A stretch of DNA of 36,034 nt. Source: CAYNSB01 sp964399625. GTDB taxonomy: Bacteria; Planctomycetota; Phycisphaerae; Phycisphaerales; UBA1924. Positions 1 through 8,145 of this stretch are shown here, in pieces (within the stretch, counting starts at the first letter, position 1; each line of letters begins with the position of its first letter). The stretch covers positions 1 through 36,034 of the forward strand of contig CAYNSB010000038.1 of assembly GCA_964399625.1 (NCBI GenBank), read 5' to 3'. Made by a program: the position numbers and the translations under genes. The notes beneath the pieces are model-generated. The model was not told the origin of the DNA, did no database searches, and worked only from the letters and a program-made list of their open reading frames with translations.

Positions 1-1093
1 GGCATCGTCTTGGACTTGACGTTGAACACCGCCGGCTCGTTCATGTCGTTCCACACGCCGTCGATGCCCGTCGCCATGAAGTCCTTGTACAGCCCCGCCC
101 ACCACTGGCGCGTCTCGCGTCGCGTGAAGTCGGGGAACACGCACATGCCCGGCCAGACCTCGCCCTGGTACACCTTGCCCTGGGCCGTCTTCACCGCGTG
201 ATCGCCCGCCATCATCTGGTCGTACACGAAGTACCCGGGCTCGGCCTTGATGCCCGGGTCGATCATCCACACCGTGTGGAAGCCCATCGCGTGCAGATCC
301 GTGTTGAGCTTCTTGGGATCGGGGAAGTGCTGCGGATCGAACGTGAAGCAGCGGAAANNNNNNNNNNGTCGTGCCAGATCACATCGCACGGGATCTTCCG
401 ATCACGAAACTCCTTGGCGATCTGGCGAACCCGAGACTCGGGGTAGTACGAGTACCGGCACTGGTGGTACCCGATCGCCCACATCGGCGGCATCTCGATC
501 TTGCCCGTCAGGTCCGCCAGCGCTTTGACAACGTCCTGCGGCGACGAACGCTCGATGACGACGATGGGGAACGACGGCCCTTCGGCCGCGAATGAGATTC
601 CATTGCTCAGATCGATCCGCGTGCGAAACGTCGTGTCCGCCAGAACTCCGAACGCGGTCCCATCGGGCCTCACCCCGAGCACCCAGGGATGCGACTGGTA
701 CAGGCTCATCGCCGGGTCGGTGTACCCGTAGTTGTCGGTGTTCCACGTTTCGATCACCCTCCCGTTCCGCAGGAGCGGGCCCGTGCACGAGCCCGTGCCG
801 TACAGAGAGGTGCCCGCAGGAACGGCGAGGTGCGCGATTGTCCGCCCGTCCGCTCGAGTGAACTCCGGCTTGAGCGTTGCGTCCTTGGCTGGCCCACTCG
901 CTACCAGCGTCCGATCGATCGCCAGCGAGGGCAGAGCCTTGCTTGCGGCCTCAGCGCTCTCATAGAAACGAGAGATTCCGGAGCCCACGGCCTCGGACGT
1001 GCCCTGGGCCACCGCCGAGGACGCGGGGCCGGCGATTCCGGCAAGGGCCAACAGAGCGATAACAACGTGGCGACGTGGGTTCATAGTGCTCAT
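1..1093 (-). CDS. GH31 family alpha-glucosidase, partial (runs off left edge, contains assembly gap)
   Basis: This is a secreted glycoside hydrolase of family 31, whose members mostly hydrolyse alpha-glucosidic bonds from the non-reducing end. The start chosen (1093) gives MSTMNPRRHVV followed by a hydrophobic signal peptide ending near ASSAVAQG; the Met at 1084 is an alternative. Family hallmarks are the substrate-entry motif MPPMWAIGYHQCRYSYYPES, then CDVIWHD just before the gap. After the gap come FRCFTFDP and WNDMNEP, in which the Asp is the catalytic nucleophile. The 10-N run at 358-367 breaks the frame, and the gene continues past base 1, so the acid/base residue is not visible. It is divergent from the GH13 amylase gene, which suggests joint use of starch- or glycogen-like glucans; the exact substrate is inferred. 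Confidence in the family is high. Confidence 0.93.
358..367. other. Assembly gap (10 N) inside the GH31 gene
   Basis: Ten N bases interrupt the GH31 coding sequence between WHD and FRCFTFD. The flanking codons are not in one frame across 10 bases, so the N run is a placeholder and not a measured length. GH31 proteins normally have about six residues here (IDYMDG-like). Confidence 0.97.
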
Positions 1094-1375
1094 TCCCGGG
1101 TGCTTTCTGGAACGATTTGGGGCTGCGGAGGATAGCGATTCTGGTATGCTCCGGCGTCTTGGCTTGGCGGCCGGGCTCTGAGGGAAGCCCGCGTCCGTCC
1201 GGAAACCGTTGGAGCCTCGGGGGCGTAGCGTGATTGACCATTCTGTCTTTCCGCTCAGGTTTCCGTCACCCGTTCCATGATGCACGATTGGCTCGACGCT
1301 CGCGTTCTCCCTCGAACGCGCAACATGTCCCGGCGCTCCCGTTCCAGCGCGCCGGGCTCCGAGGAACGACCAGAG
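1094..1375. other. Divergent intergenic region between GH31 and GH13 genes
   Basis: This 280-base region must hold the promoters of both glycosidase genes. It contains a perfect 6-bp inverted repeat, CGGGCT (1172-1177) and AGCCCG (1186-1191), with an 8-base loop and no T-run after it, so it is not an obvious terminator. A TTGACC hexamer lies at 1234-1239 in the GH13 direction, but no convincing -10 follows at 16-18 bases. No operator for a known sugar regulator is recognised. Confidence 0.4.
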
Positions 1376-4147
1376 ATGCCACGCCGACTCCACCGCCTGC
1401 CCTCCCGTCCTGTGGTCGCCGCCGCGCTCGTTGTGCTTGCCGGCGCCGCGCAGAGCCTCGCCCAGAACGTGCCATCCACGCCGCCGGTCTACCTCCAATG
1501 GTGGGAGAACAAGTGGCGTGACATCGAGCACCGCACGCCGGACTTCTTCATGTCCGGATATGGCGCGCTCTGGCTGCCCCCCGTCTCCAAGTGCTCCAGC
1601 ACCAACAGCGCGGGATACGACCCCTACGAGCGCTTTGACCTGGGCAAGCCCGGCGCCACGACCGGCTACGGCACGGAGCAGGATTTCCGCGCCGTTGTCG
1701 CCGAGCTTCAGCAGGCGAACGGGCTCGTGAACATCGACATTGTGATGAACCACAATTCCGGACGGGACACGTCCTATTCGTTCTGGGCCGCGGGCGGGTA
1801 CCCCGGCTTCTGGGGCGGGCCGCTCCCGGCCGTCACGGGCAAACTGGCCAGCGACAACTGGGGCGATTTCCACGGCGGCACCGGCACGAGCACCTACTTC
1901 CAATCCGAGAATCCGAGCGGCGCCAACTACAACCTGCTCAACGGCGATCTTGTCGGCCTCATCGACATCGCGCAGGAGGCCAACAACCAGTACATCCGCC
2001 ACCCCATCGCCGCGGGCAATCCGCTGAACATCCCCGCGGGCACCTCGGTCAATCTGCCCAACCCGCTCAACGCGATGTTCTACCCGGACCAGACACTCCC
2101 CCCCGCAGTCTTCACGAACCCGGGCACGACGCGCAACCCAGGAGCGCTCGGCTTCACCATCTACCCCTTCAACACCGCCAACCCCATGAACGGTGATCCC
2201 GTGGCCGAGAACGCCACAGGGCTGCTCATGCGCTGGACGCAGTGGATGCTCGACGTCTACAAGGTGGACGGCTTCCGCATCGACGCCATCAAACACTCGC
2301 CCTCGTGGTTCTACGACAAGTTCTGGGACACCATGGTCTACCAGCGCCGCTCCACGCCCTGGGGCGGGAAGGTCACTCCGTTCAGCTTCGGCGAGTGCGT
2401 CGAGAGCAACTCCTTCACGTACGGCAACTACGTCCGCAAGGACGCCTTCGGAAATCGCGACTGCCTCGACCTCAACGGCGCGGGGCAGCTCCGCAACATC
2501 ATCAACGGCAACGGGCTCAACTCGTGGAGCTCCGTCGTCACGAGCCACCTGGACACCGCCGACGACGGGCTCAACAACGGCTCGATCGGCGTGCTGCACG
2601 TCTTCTCCCACGATAACGGCTCCGTCGGGGCCGGCTCCTCGCAGCCGCCGCTCCCGACGTACAAGCAGATGGGATACGTCGAGCACGCGTACATGCTCAT
2701 GCGTTCGGGCGTGCCGATCGTCTACCACAACGCGCGCGGCGTCTCCCGCCCCGGCGGCTTCTGGCCCCGCGAAGGATCGCCGCTCGCGCTCGGCGTGGAC
2801 CCCTACACCAACGCGCCCGATCCGACCATGACCACCCTCGTCCAGCTGCACAACTGGTACGGGCGCGGCGACTTCCGCATCCTCAACGGCTCGGGCGCGG
2901 CCCTCGACGATGTCGTCGTCTTCGAGCGTGCACGCAACAACTCGGGCACCTTCTCCGCCAACGTTCTCGTCGGCGTCAACGACCGGTACGACGGGGGAGT
3001 CGACTCCCGCACCGTCACCACCAGCTTCCCGCAGGGGACGATCCTCCGCGAGATGACCGGCAACAGCGAGGACCCCGTCGTCGACTCGGGCAACAACATC
3101 CCAAAGTCCATCGTCGTCGGCGCGGGCGGCAGCGTCACCATCAACGTCCCACGCAACCTCAACGCGGGCAACGTGCAGCACAACAAGGGCTACGTCGTGT
3201 ACGGCCCGGTCGTGCCCGTCGGGACCGTCTCCGTGTCGCCCGTCGCGTCAACCATCGCCGCGGACACCACGAGCGTGGGAACCCAGCAGCGGCGCATCAC
3301 GCCCGTGCCCGTCGTGACCGGCTCGACCTTCACGCTGCAGCTCCAGACCTCCGCCAACGACGTGGGCGATCCGGACACGGACGACAACGCCGTGTTCAAG
3401 ATCGATCAGGGGTACAAGGACTACAACGGCAACGGCGTTGTGGACCGCGACCAGAACAACACCGTCGTTCCGGGCTACGAAGACTTCCTGACGTTCAAGA
3501 GCCCGCTCTTTGGAGGCGGCTCCGGGCTGTACCAGCAGAACATCGACGCCACCCAGCTCTCCGAGGGATACCACTACATCTCCGTCATCGCCTTCAAGCG
3601 CCGCACCGGGGCCACGGACCCGCTGTTCCGCGAGTTCCGCCAGGTGGTCTACGTCGATCGCTCGCCGCCCGCGATCACCGTCCAACCCATCCCGTCGATC
3701 GTGACCAGCGGCCAGCAGCAGTTCATTGTCAACGCGAACGATCGCACCACGAACAACGTCTACTTCTTCGTGGACCTTCCCGTGGGCACCGATCCGCTCA
3801 CGCAGATCGGGCTCCTCTCGCAGGGCACGCGTCAGGACCGGACCGAGTGGCGCCGCACCATGGACTTCGTCGGCTCGGGGATCCACACCGTGACCATCGT
3901 CGCCACGGAGGATTCGGGCAACGCCGCGATCCTGAACGTGCCCGTCAACGTGCAGTTCCCCTGCTACGCGAACTGCGACGGCAGCACCGGCACCCCGCGC
4001 CTCACGGCCGCGGACTTCTCATGCTTTATCGCAAAGTTCCGCGCGGGCGATCCAACCGCCAACTGCGACAACAGCTCCGACGTGCCCATCCTGACTGCCA
4101 GCGATTTCGCATGCTTCCTTGCCCTCTTCCGCGACGGCTGCCCGTAA
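1376..4147 (+). CDS. Secreted GH13 alpha-amylase family enzyme with GC-type dockerin-like C-terminus
   Basis: The product is a 923-residue exported alpha-glucan hydrolase. The reading frame opens upstream at 1277, but ATG 1376 is preferred: it has a GAGGA site at 1361-1365 and is followed by a classic signal peptide (MPRRLHRLPSRP, then a hydrophobic core to AQSLAQN). All four GH13 signature regions are present: I, DIVMNH (Asp121-His126); II, VDGFRID with the nucleophile Asp303; III, GECVE with the acid/base Glu340; IV, FSHD with Asp413. After the barrel come a DxNxNGxxD-type calcium-binding-like loop (DYNGNGVVD) and a beta-rich region. Last come two tandem repeats of the form CxxNCD...P.LTA.DFxCF, the GC-type dockerin-like tail seen in Phycisphaerae secreted proteins. 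The family is certain; the exact product specificity is not. Confidence 0.95.
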   Translation: MPRRLHRLPSRPVVAAALVVLAGAAQSLAQNVPSTPPVYLQWWENKWRDIEHRTPDFFMSGYGALWLPPVSKCSSTNSAGYDPYERFDLGKPGATTGYGTEQDFRAVVAELQQANGLVNIDIVMNHNSGRDTSYSFWAAGGYPGFWGGPLPAVTGKLASDNWGDFHGGTGTSTYFQSENPSGANYNLLNGDLVGLIDIAQEANNQYIRHPIAAGNPLNIPAGTSVNLPNPLNAMFYPDQTLPPAVFTNPGTTRNPGALGFTIYPFNTANPMNGDPVAENATGLLMRWTQWMLDVYKVDGFRIDAIKHSPSWFYDKFWDTMVYQRRSTPWGGKVTPFSFGECVESNSFTYGNYVRKDAFGNRDCLDLNGAGQLRNIINGNGLNSWSSVVTSHLDTADDGLNNGSIGVLHVFSHDNGSVGAGSSQPPLPTYKQMGYVEHAYMLMRSGVPIVYHNARGVSRPGGFWPREGSPLALGVDPYTNAPDPTMTTLVQLHNWYGRGDFRILNGSGAALDDVVVFERARNNSGTFSANVLVGVNDRYDGGVDSRTVTTSFPQGTILREMTGNSEDPVVDSGNNIPKSIVVGAGGSVTINVPRNLNAGNVQHNKGYVVYGPVVPVGTVSVSPVASTIAADTTSVGTQQRRITPVPVVTGSTFTLQLQTSANDVGDPDTDDNAVFKIDQGYKDYNGNGVVDRDQNNTVVPGYEDFLTFKSPLFGGGSGLYQQNIDATQLSEGYHYISVIAFKRRTGATDPLFREFRQVVYVDRSPPAITVQPIPSIVTSGQQQFIVNANDRTTNNVYFFVDLPVGTDPLTQIGLLSQGTRQDRTEWRRTMDFVGSGIHTVTIVATEDSGNAAILNVPVNVQFPCYANCDGSTGTPRLTAADFSCFIAKFRAGDPTANCDNSSDVPILTASDFACFLALFRDGCP
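3961..4144 (+). repeat. Tandem GC-type dockerin-like repeats at the GH13 C-terminus
   Basis: Two copies of a roughly 30-residue unit end the amylase. Copy 1 reads CYANCDGSTGTPRLTAADFSC and so on; copy 2 reads ANCDNSSDVPILTASDFACF. Each has an NCD start, a Pro-x-Leu-Thr-Ala core, an Asp-Phe-x-Cys-Phe helix and a Phe-x-x-Gly end. The layout is like the duplicated calcium loops of dockerins, but with a conserved Cys set. The binding partner is unknown; attachment to the cell surface or to a scaffold is inferred. Confidence 0.7.
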
Positions 4148-4265
4148 CGGCAACGGCGAGACACTCTCAACGAGAGCGTGCCGTCGCTCGGAACGGCGGG
4201 GGTTGTCGCTCGCACGCTCCGATCGCACCCGAAATTCGAGCGCACGCTTTCAAGTAGGATTCGGC

Positions 4266-4751
4266 ATGCGCCATGAGCGGGCCAGCCCCGACGCCGTTCG
4301 AATCCGCAGGATCGTGCCCGAGGATCTGCCCGCGCTCTACGAGTTCCAATGCGAGCCCGAGAGCAACACAATGGCAGGCACCAAGCCGCGCTCACGCGAG
4401 GCCTTCTTCTCCGCGTGGTCCGGCTACTTCTCCGATCCGTCCGTGAACCCGTACGTCATCGAACTCGAGAGCCGCATCGTGGGCAGCATCGCTCGATTCC
4501 AGGCCGAGGGGCACGACTGCATCGGCTACTGGATCTCTCGTGCCCACTGGGGCCGGGGCATTGCGTCGCGCGCCCTGGAGATGTTCCTCGCTGTGGAGCC
4601 GCGTCGCCCGCTCCACGCGACCGCGGCACGCGACAACACGTCCTCGCGCCGCATACTGGAGAAGTGCGGCTTCCGTCTACTTGGCGTTCGCATGGGAGAA
4701 GAGACGGATCGATTCCTGCCACGCGAGATTGCCGACTACGTGCTCGAGTGA
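4266..4751 (+). CDS. GNAT family N-acetyltransferase (RimJ/RimL-like)
   Basis: A 161-residue acetyl-CoA-dependent acyltransferase. ATG 4266 is chosen because TAGGA (4255-4259) lies six bases upstream and the resulting protein has the usual length of a single GNAT domain. The fold is visible as VRIRRIVPEDLPALYEF (beta1-alpha1), then IVGSIARF (beta2-beta3). The acetyl-CoA loop follows as YWISRAHWGRGIAS, matching R/Q-x-x-G-x-G/A, then ARDNTSSRRILEKCGF, the typical N-x-x-S-x-x-x-x-E-K-x-G-F ending. The acceptor substrate cannot be told from sequence. The gene stands alone, 118 bases after the amylase, and converges on the PEP-CTERM gene. A perfect hairpin (TCCCGG/CCGGGA, 4770-4785) follows the stop without a T-run. 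Confidence 0.88.
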   Translation: MRHERASPDAVRIRRIVPEDLPALYEFQCEPESNTMAGTKPRSREAFFSAWSGYFSDPSVNPYVIELESRIVGSIARFQAEGHDCIGYWISRAHWGRGIASRALEMFLAVEPRRPLHATAARDNTSSRRILEKCGFRLLGVRMGEETDRFLPREIADYVLE

Positions 4752-4832
4752 TTCCCTGTGGTCATCGATTCCCGGACAGCCGGGAGTCGGCTCGGGTCCA
4801 CGCTCGGGGGAGCAAATCCCCCGCATCGGGCC

Positions 4833-4874
4833 CCAAAACAAATCGCGGCCCCCGTCATCACAACGAGGGCCGCG
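4833..4874 (-). terminator. Intrinsic terminator of the PEP-CTERM gene
   Basis: Read on the minus strand, an 8-bp perfect stem CGCGGCCC/GGGCCGCG (4867-4874 with 4844-4851) is followed by ATTTGTTTT. It sits 34 bases after the stop of the PEP-CTERM gene. A second hairpin, GGGGG/CCCCC (4806-4822), lies further on between the two convergent genes. Confidence 0.85.
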
Positions 4875-4907
4875 TGGCAGAACGAAAGGTTCGTTCAGAT
4901 CAGCACA

Positions 4908-5852
4908 TCAGGCGCGACGACGACGGGCCGCCGCCAGACCGCCCAGACCCAGGAGGGCGAGCGACGCGGGAGCCGGAACGAGCGTCACGTACTGGTCGCC
5001 GGCGAAGTTGTTGAAGTCGATGCCGCCAACGCCGCCGTTAAAGTTGCCGGCGCCATCGCCGCCGAGGTTGTTCGTGCCCGCGGGCAGCCCGCCGAGCACC
5101 TGGTTGGACATGTAGTCCCAGTTCTGGCCGTTGATCCAGCCCGCGATCTTCAGGCCGTTGATCGAAGCGATGCCCAGCGAAGCGAGGGGGATCTGGACCT
5201 CGATGCCCGTGGAGGCCGAGTCCGGACCAAAGCCCAGGCCCGCGCCATCGACGCCGAAGACGTTGGAGTTGTTGACGATCGCCTTCAGGTTGGCCCAGTT
5301 GTTGCCACCGAAGCCAGCGAGCACGCCGCCGCCAGCGGGGGCGCCGTCGCTGCCGCCGAGGTAGCCGCCGTCGGCCGCGCTACCGCCGACGCCGCCGACG
5401 CGGGCCGCGTTGACGAACATGCCGTAGCCGTCGCTGGTCGACTGCCCGCCACCGTTGCCGATGGAGAACCAGTGCGTGGGCTTGAAGCCCGTGTCGAGCT
5501 TCATGCCGTTGAATTGCCCGGGGAGCCCGAAGAACGTCGTGTTGTCGATCGTGCCCTGGCCCTGGCCCGAGCCGTTGTCGATGAAGATGTCGAACTTGTT
5601 GTAGTTCGTCTCGAGGTTGCCCGTGAAGAGCAGGTTCAGGTTGCCGCCGGACTCGTACGCGAACACCTGGTCCAGCTCGGAGCCGTTCGCGTAGTGCTGC
5701 TGGCCAAGGTTCGAGTCACCGAACCCGGTCCGGTTGGTCTGAGACGCCAGAGCCGTGCCATAGGCCGGCTTGTAGGTGCCATCGACCTGAGCGTTCGCAG
5801 CCCCAGCAGCGAGCACGAGCGCCGCCGCACCAATCATCACTTGGGTCTTCAT
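4908..5852 (-). CDS. PEP-CTERM-type sorting domain protein, exported, function unknown
   Basis: A 314-residue exported protein. It has a signal peptide (MKTQVMIGAAALVLAAGAANAQ), a long glycine- and asparagine-rich body, and a C-terminal tail of VPAP, a hydrophobic helix (ASLALLGLGGLAA) and RRRRA. This is the PEP-CTERM layout recognised by exosortase/archaeosortase systems, in a form common in Phycisphaerae. Body segments such as FDIFIDNGSGQGQGT and GIEVQIPLASLG look like a beta-sandwich; a structural or adhesive role is possible but not shown. AGGAGA lies about ten bases before ATG. A promoter and an unusual leader hairpin lie upstream (5907-5978) and a strong terminator downstream, so it is a monocistronic unit. 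No exosortase gene is in the window. Confidence 0.88.
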   Translation of the reverse strand: MKTQVMIGAAALVLAAGAANAQVDGTYKPAYGTALASQTNRTGFGDSNLGQQHYANGSELDQVFAYESGGNLNLLFTGNLETNYNKFDIFIDNGSGQGQGTIDNTTFFGLPGQFNGMKLDTGFKPTHWFSIGNGGGQSTSDGYGMFVNAARVGGVGGSAADGGYLGGSDGAPAGGGVLAGFGGNNWANLKAIVNNSNVFGVDGAGLGFGPDSASTGIEVQIPLASLGIASINGLKIAGWINGQNWDYMSNQVLGGLPAGTNNLGGDGAGNFNGGVGGIDFNNFAGDQYVTLVPAPASLALLGLGGLAAARRRRA

Positions 5853-5906
5853 CTGTCTCGTTCTCCTCTACAACTCTGCGCGATGCCTCGCGCGGAACGG
5901 TACTTC

Positions 5907-5933
5907 AGAGCACCCTGTACGAGAAGGTGCTCT
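5907..5933 (-). promoter_or_regulatory. Leader hairpin or operator upstream of the PEP-CTERM gene
   Basis: A perfect 8-bp inverted repeat, AGAGCACC (5907-5914) and GGTGCTCT (5926-5933), has an 11-base spacer. It lies just downstream of the predicted promoter and about 55 bases before the start codon, so it would form a hairpin near the mRNA 5' end. It could equally be a DNA operator. Confidence 0.5.
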
Positions 5934-5950
5934 CTCTCCCAGACAGAACC

Positions 5951-5978
5951 ATAGTACCGCCTCGTGCAACCCCCGCAA
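5951..5978 (-). promoter_or_regulatory. Candidate sigma-70-type promoter of the PEP-CTERM gene
   Basis: On the minus strand, -35 TTGCGG (5973-5978), a 16-base spacer and -10 TACTAT (5951-5956). The start would fall near 5944, giving a leader of about 90 bases that contains the 5907-5933 hairpin. Confidence 0.45.
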
Positions 5979-6280
5979 TCAAAAAGAATTGGGGTGTGTG
6001 CCCACTTTTCGCTAAACTTCGTTATAGGACCATGTGTGACCCACCACGACTATTTGCTCGGATTTGAAGCGCCGATCGGGCGTTCTACACTTCCCCGTCT
6101 CTCCCGGATCGGGGAGCGGCCCGCGGCATCGCGGTTCCATGCCAAGACAATCCCGCGACACCGGCACGACCGGATCGTCGCACCACACAAGCGCCCATGC
6201 ACGGCGTAGACCCGTCCTCGGACGTTCCGAGACCGGGCCCGATCGCTGCTCCGTCGGTGTCGCTGCCAGGAGGCCAACCC
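5979..6280. other. Upstream region and leader of rpsB
   Basis: This 300-base stretch has no convincing gene. An AT-rich patch at 6010-6060 includes TTCGTTATAGGAC (6018-6030), a word repeated at 33963-33975 and a possible -10 region. The segment 6100-6118 (CTCCCGGATCGGGGAG) can fold as a hairpin. A long leader is usual for rpsB-tsf, where S2 often represses its own mRNA; that mechanism is not demonstrated here. Confidence 0.35.
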
Positions 6281-7123
6281 ATGGCCAACACGCTCGTCCA
6301 GGACCTCATCGAATCCGGCATCCACTTCGGCCAGCGCTCCAGCGGCTGGAACCCGAAGATGGGACGCTTCATCTACGGCAAGCGCAACGGCATCCACATC
6401 ATCGACATCAAGGAGACCGTCAAGGGACTCCTGCTCGCCAAGAAGTTCATCGCGAAGATCGTCGCCGAGGGCAAGGACATCTGCTTCGTCGGCACCAAGC
6501 GCCAGGCCAAGAGCGTCGTGGAGACGCGCGTCGCCGACGTGGGCATGCACTTCGTCACGGAGCGCTGGCTGGGCGGCACGCTCACGAACTATCGCACGAT
6601 CCGCTCGCGCCTCAAGCGCCTCGAAGAGCTGGAAGCAATCCAGAACTCCGACAACTTCGCCAGCTACTCCAAGAAGATGGAGTCTCAGCTCAAGCGCGAG
6701 CTGACCAAGATCAAGACCAACCTCGACGGCATCCGCAAGATGGACAAGCTGCCCGGCGCGGTGATCGTCATCGACACCAAGCGCGAGGTCACGGCGCTGC
6801 GTGAGGCGAAGAAGCTGGGCATCCCCACGATCGCCCTCATCGACACCGACGGCGATCCGGAGCTCGTGGACATCCCGATCCCCGGCAACGACGACGGCAT
6901 GCGCTCCATCGACGTGATCGTCCGCGAGCTCTGCCTCGCGGTCGCCGAGGGCAAGCAGCAGCGTTCGGCCGCCTCGGGCCGCGCCGAAGCCTCGGGCGCT
7001 GCGGCGCAGGACGGCCCGCGCCGCTCCCGGCGCGCCCAGTACCGCTCGGACGATGCGGGCGCCCCGAGCGACGACGCCCCGGGCATCGAGGTCCCCGCCG
7101 GCGAGCCGGTCAAGCAGGGCTGA
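6281..7123 (+). CDS. rpsB: 30S ribosomal protein S2
   Basis: S2 is a structural protein of the small ribosomal subunit that joins late in assembly and is needed for S1 binding. The start is set by a perfect AGGAGG at 6268-6273, seven bases before ATG, giving MANTLVQDLIESGIHFGQRS and then WNPKMGRFIYGKRNGIHIIDI. Other family marks are FVGTKRQA, ERWLGGTLTNYRTI, DTKREVTALREAKKLGIPTIALIDTD and IPGNDDGMRSI, in the standard order. The protein is 280 residues, longer than the E. coli form, because of a disordered Arg/Ser/Ala/Asp-rich C-terminal extension from about residue 228. It is the first gene of the usual rpsB-tsf operon, 104 bases before tsf. Confidence 0.98.
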   Translation: MANTLVQDLIESGIHFGQRSSGWNPKMGRFIYGKRNGIHIIDIKETVKGLLLAKKFIAKIVAEGKDICFVGTKRQAKSVVETRVADVGMHFVTERWLGGTLTNYRTIRSRLKRLEELEAIQNSDNFASYSKKMESQLKRELTKIKTNLDGIRKMDKLPGAVIVIDTKREVTALREAKKLGIPTIALIDTDGDPELVDIPIPGNDDGMRSIDVIVRELCLAVAEGKQQRSAASGRAEASGAAAQDGPRRSRRAQYRSDDAGAPSDDAPGIEVPAGEPVKQG

Positions 7124-7227
7124 GCCCAGCGTCGTGAAGACATCGTGTGTGAGGACGCAACGGACCCCACCGGGTCGTTGAACGCGGAAGAACCCGCCCG
7201 AAGCGGAGTGACGAAGGAGAGTTTCCC

Positions 7228-8034
7228 GTGGCCGAGATCAGCGCCAAAGTAGTCATGGACCTGCGGAACGAGACCGGGCTCTCGATGATGGAGTGCAAGA
7301 AGGCGCTCGTCGAGGCCAACGGCGACAAGGAGAAAGCCACCGACATCCTCCGCAAGGCGATGAAGGGCAAGATGGACGCGAAGACCGACAAGGCCGCGGG
7401 CGAGGGCCGCATCGCGATCGCCATCAGCCCCGCGGGCGCGGCGATCGTGGAGCTCAAGGCGAACACGGACTTCACCGCCAAGAACGAGACCTTTGTCAAT
7501 CTCGCGAACTCCATCGCGCAGGACGTGCTCAAGGCGCCCGCCGGCAAGTTCACCGCCCCGGCCGCGCTCAGCGCCAAGATCGACGAGCTCCGCGCCCAGA
7601 CCGGCGAGACGATCCAGCTCGGACGCGCCGAGCACATTCCCGGCGCCGGGGCCAAGTTCGGCTCGTACGTCCACCACGACGGCAAGACCGGCGCGCTCAT
7701 CAAGGCCGAGGGCAACATCGCCGACGAGGCCCTGCGTCAGATCTGCATGCACATCGTCGCCGCGACGCCGCGCCCCCAGGGCGTTTCGCCGGCGGACATC
7801 CCGTCCGCCGTCGTCGAGAAGGAGCGGAAGTTCCGCCTCGAGCAGGCGATGGAGTCCGGCAAGCCCCAGCAGATCGCCGAGAAGATGGTCGAGGGCGGCA
7901 TGAAGAAGTTCTTCGAGGACGTCGCGCTCCTCGAACAGCCCTACGTCGTCGATCCCACCAAGAAGGTCAAGGACATCGTGGGATCCGCCAAGATCCAGGC
8001 CTTCTGGCGCTGGGCCGTCGGCGAGCAGGCCTGA
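7228..8034 (+). CDS. tsf: Translation elongation factor Ts
   Basis: EF-Ts is the nucleotide exchange factor that removes GDP from EF-Tu. It starts with GTG 7228, supported by AAGGAGA at 7214-7220, seven bases upstream. The N-terminal domain carries VMDLRNETGLSMMECKKALVEANGD, the conserved EF-Tu-contacting segment. The core has VELKANTDFTAKNETFVNLA (TDF motif); the C-terminal part has VEGGMKKFFEDVALLEQPYV and VKDIVG. At 268 residues it is normal length and complete. The spacer after rpsB holds a small GACCC/GGGTC hairpin (7163-7176) with no T-run, which would not stop transcription on its own. A strong terminator follows. Confidence 0.98.
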   Translation: MAEISAKVVMDLRNETGLSMMECKKALVEANGDKEKATDILRKAMKGKMDAKTDKAAGEGRIAIAISPAGAAIVELKANTDFTAKNETFVNLANSIAQDVLKAPAGKFTAPAALSAKIDELRAQTGETIQLGRAEHIPGAGAKFGSYVHHDGKTGALIKAEGNIADEALRQICMHIVAATPRPQGVSPADIPSAVVEKERKFRLEQAMESGKPQQIAEKMVEGGMKKFFEDVALLEQPYVVDPTKKVKDIVGSAKIQAFWRWAVGEQA

Positions 8035-8061
8035 TCCGGCACTCAACACGGAACATCAACC

Positions 8062-8095
8062 CCGACGTGCCCCTCGGCACGTCGGCATTGTTTTT
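8062..8095 (+). terminator. Intrinsic terminator of the rpsB-tsf operon
   Basis: A perfect 10-bp stem, CCGACGTGCC (8062-8071) and GGCACGTCGG (8076-8085), with a 4-base loop, is followed by CATTGTTTTT. It starts 28 bases after the tsf stop codon. Confidence 0.95.
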
Positions 8096-8145
8096 GCCAC
8101 GCCTCTCGCGGGCATCGCCGGTCCCAGTCTCGGTATGCTCTCGGC

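Noticed and set aside
1277..1375. Upstream start for the GH13 gene
   Set aside because: The extra 33 residues are Arg/Ser-rich, precede the signal peptide and lack a ribosome site. ATG 1376 has both a ribosome site and an immediate signal peptide.
263..3181. Long open frame antisense to the GH13 gene, joined to the GH31 gene
   Set aside because: Only the part below 1093 encodes a recognisable protein. The upstream part is an Arg/Val/Asp-rich antisense translation of the amylase, as GC-rich DNA often gives.
4758..5954. A 398-codon plus-strand open frame over the PEP-CTERM gene
   Set aside because: It is antisense to a gene with a signal peptide, a sorting tail, a ribosome site and a terminator. 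Its product is Val/Ala/Glu-rich with no motif.
7163..7176. GACCC/GGGTC hairpin between rpsB and tsf as a terminator
   Set aside because: The stem is only 5 bp and no T-run follows. It would at most be a pause or processing site.
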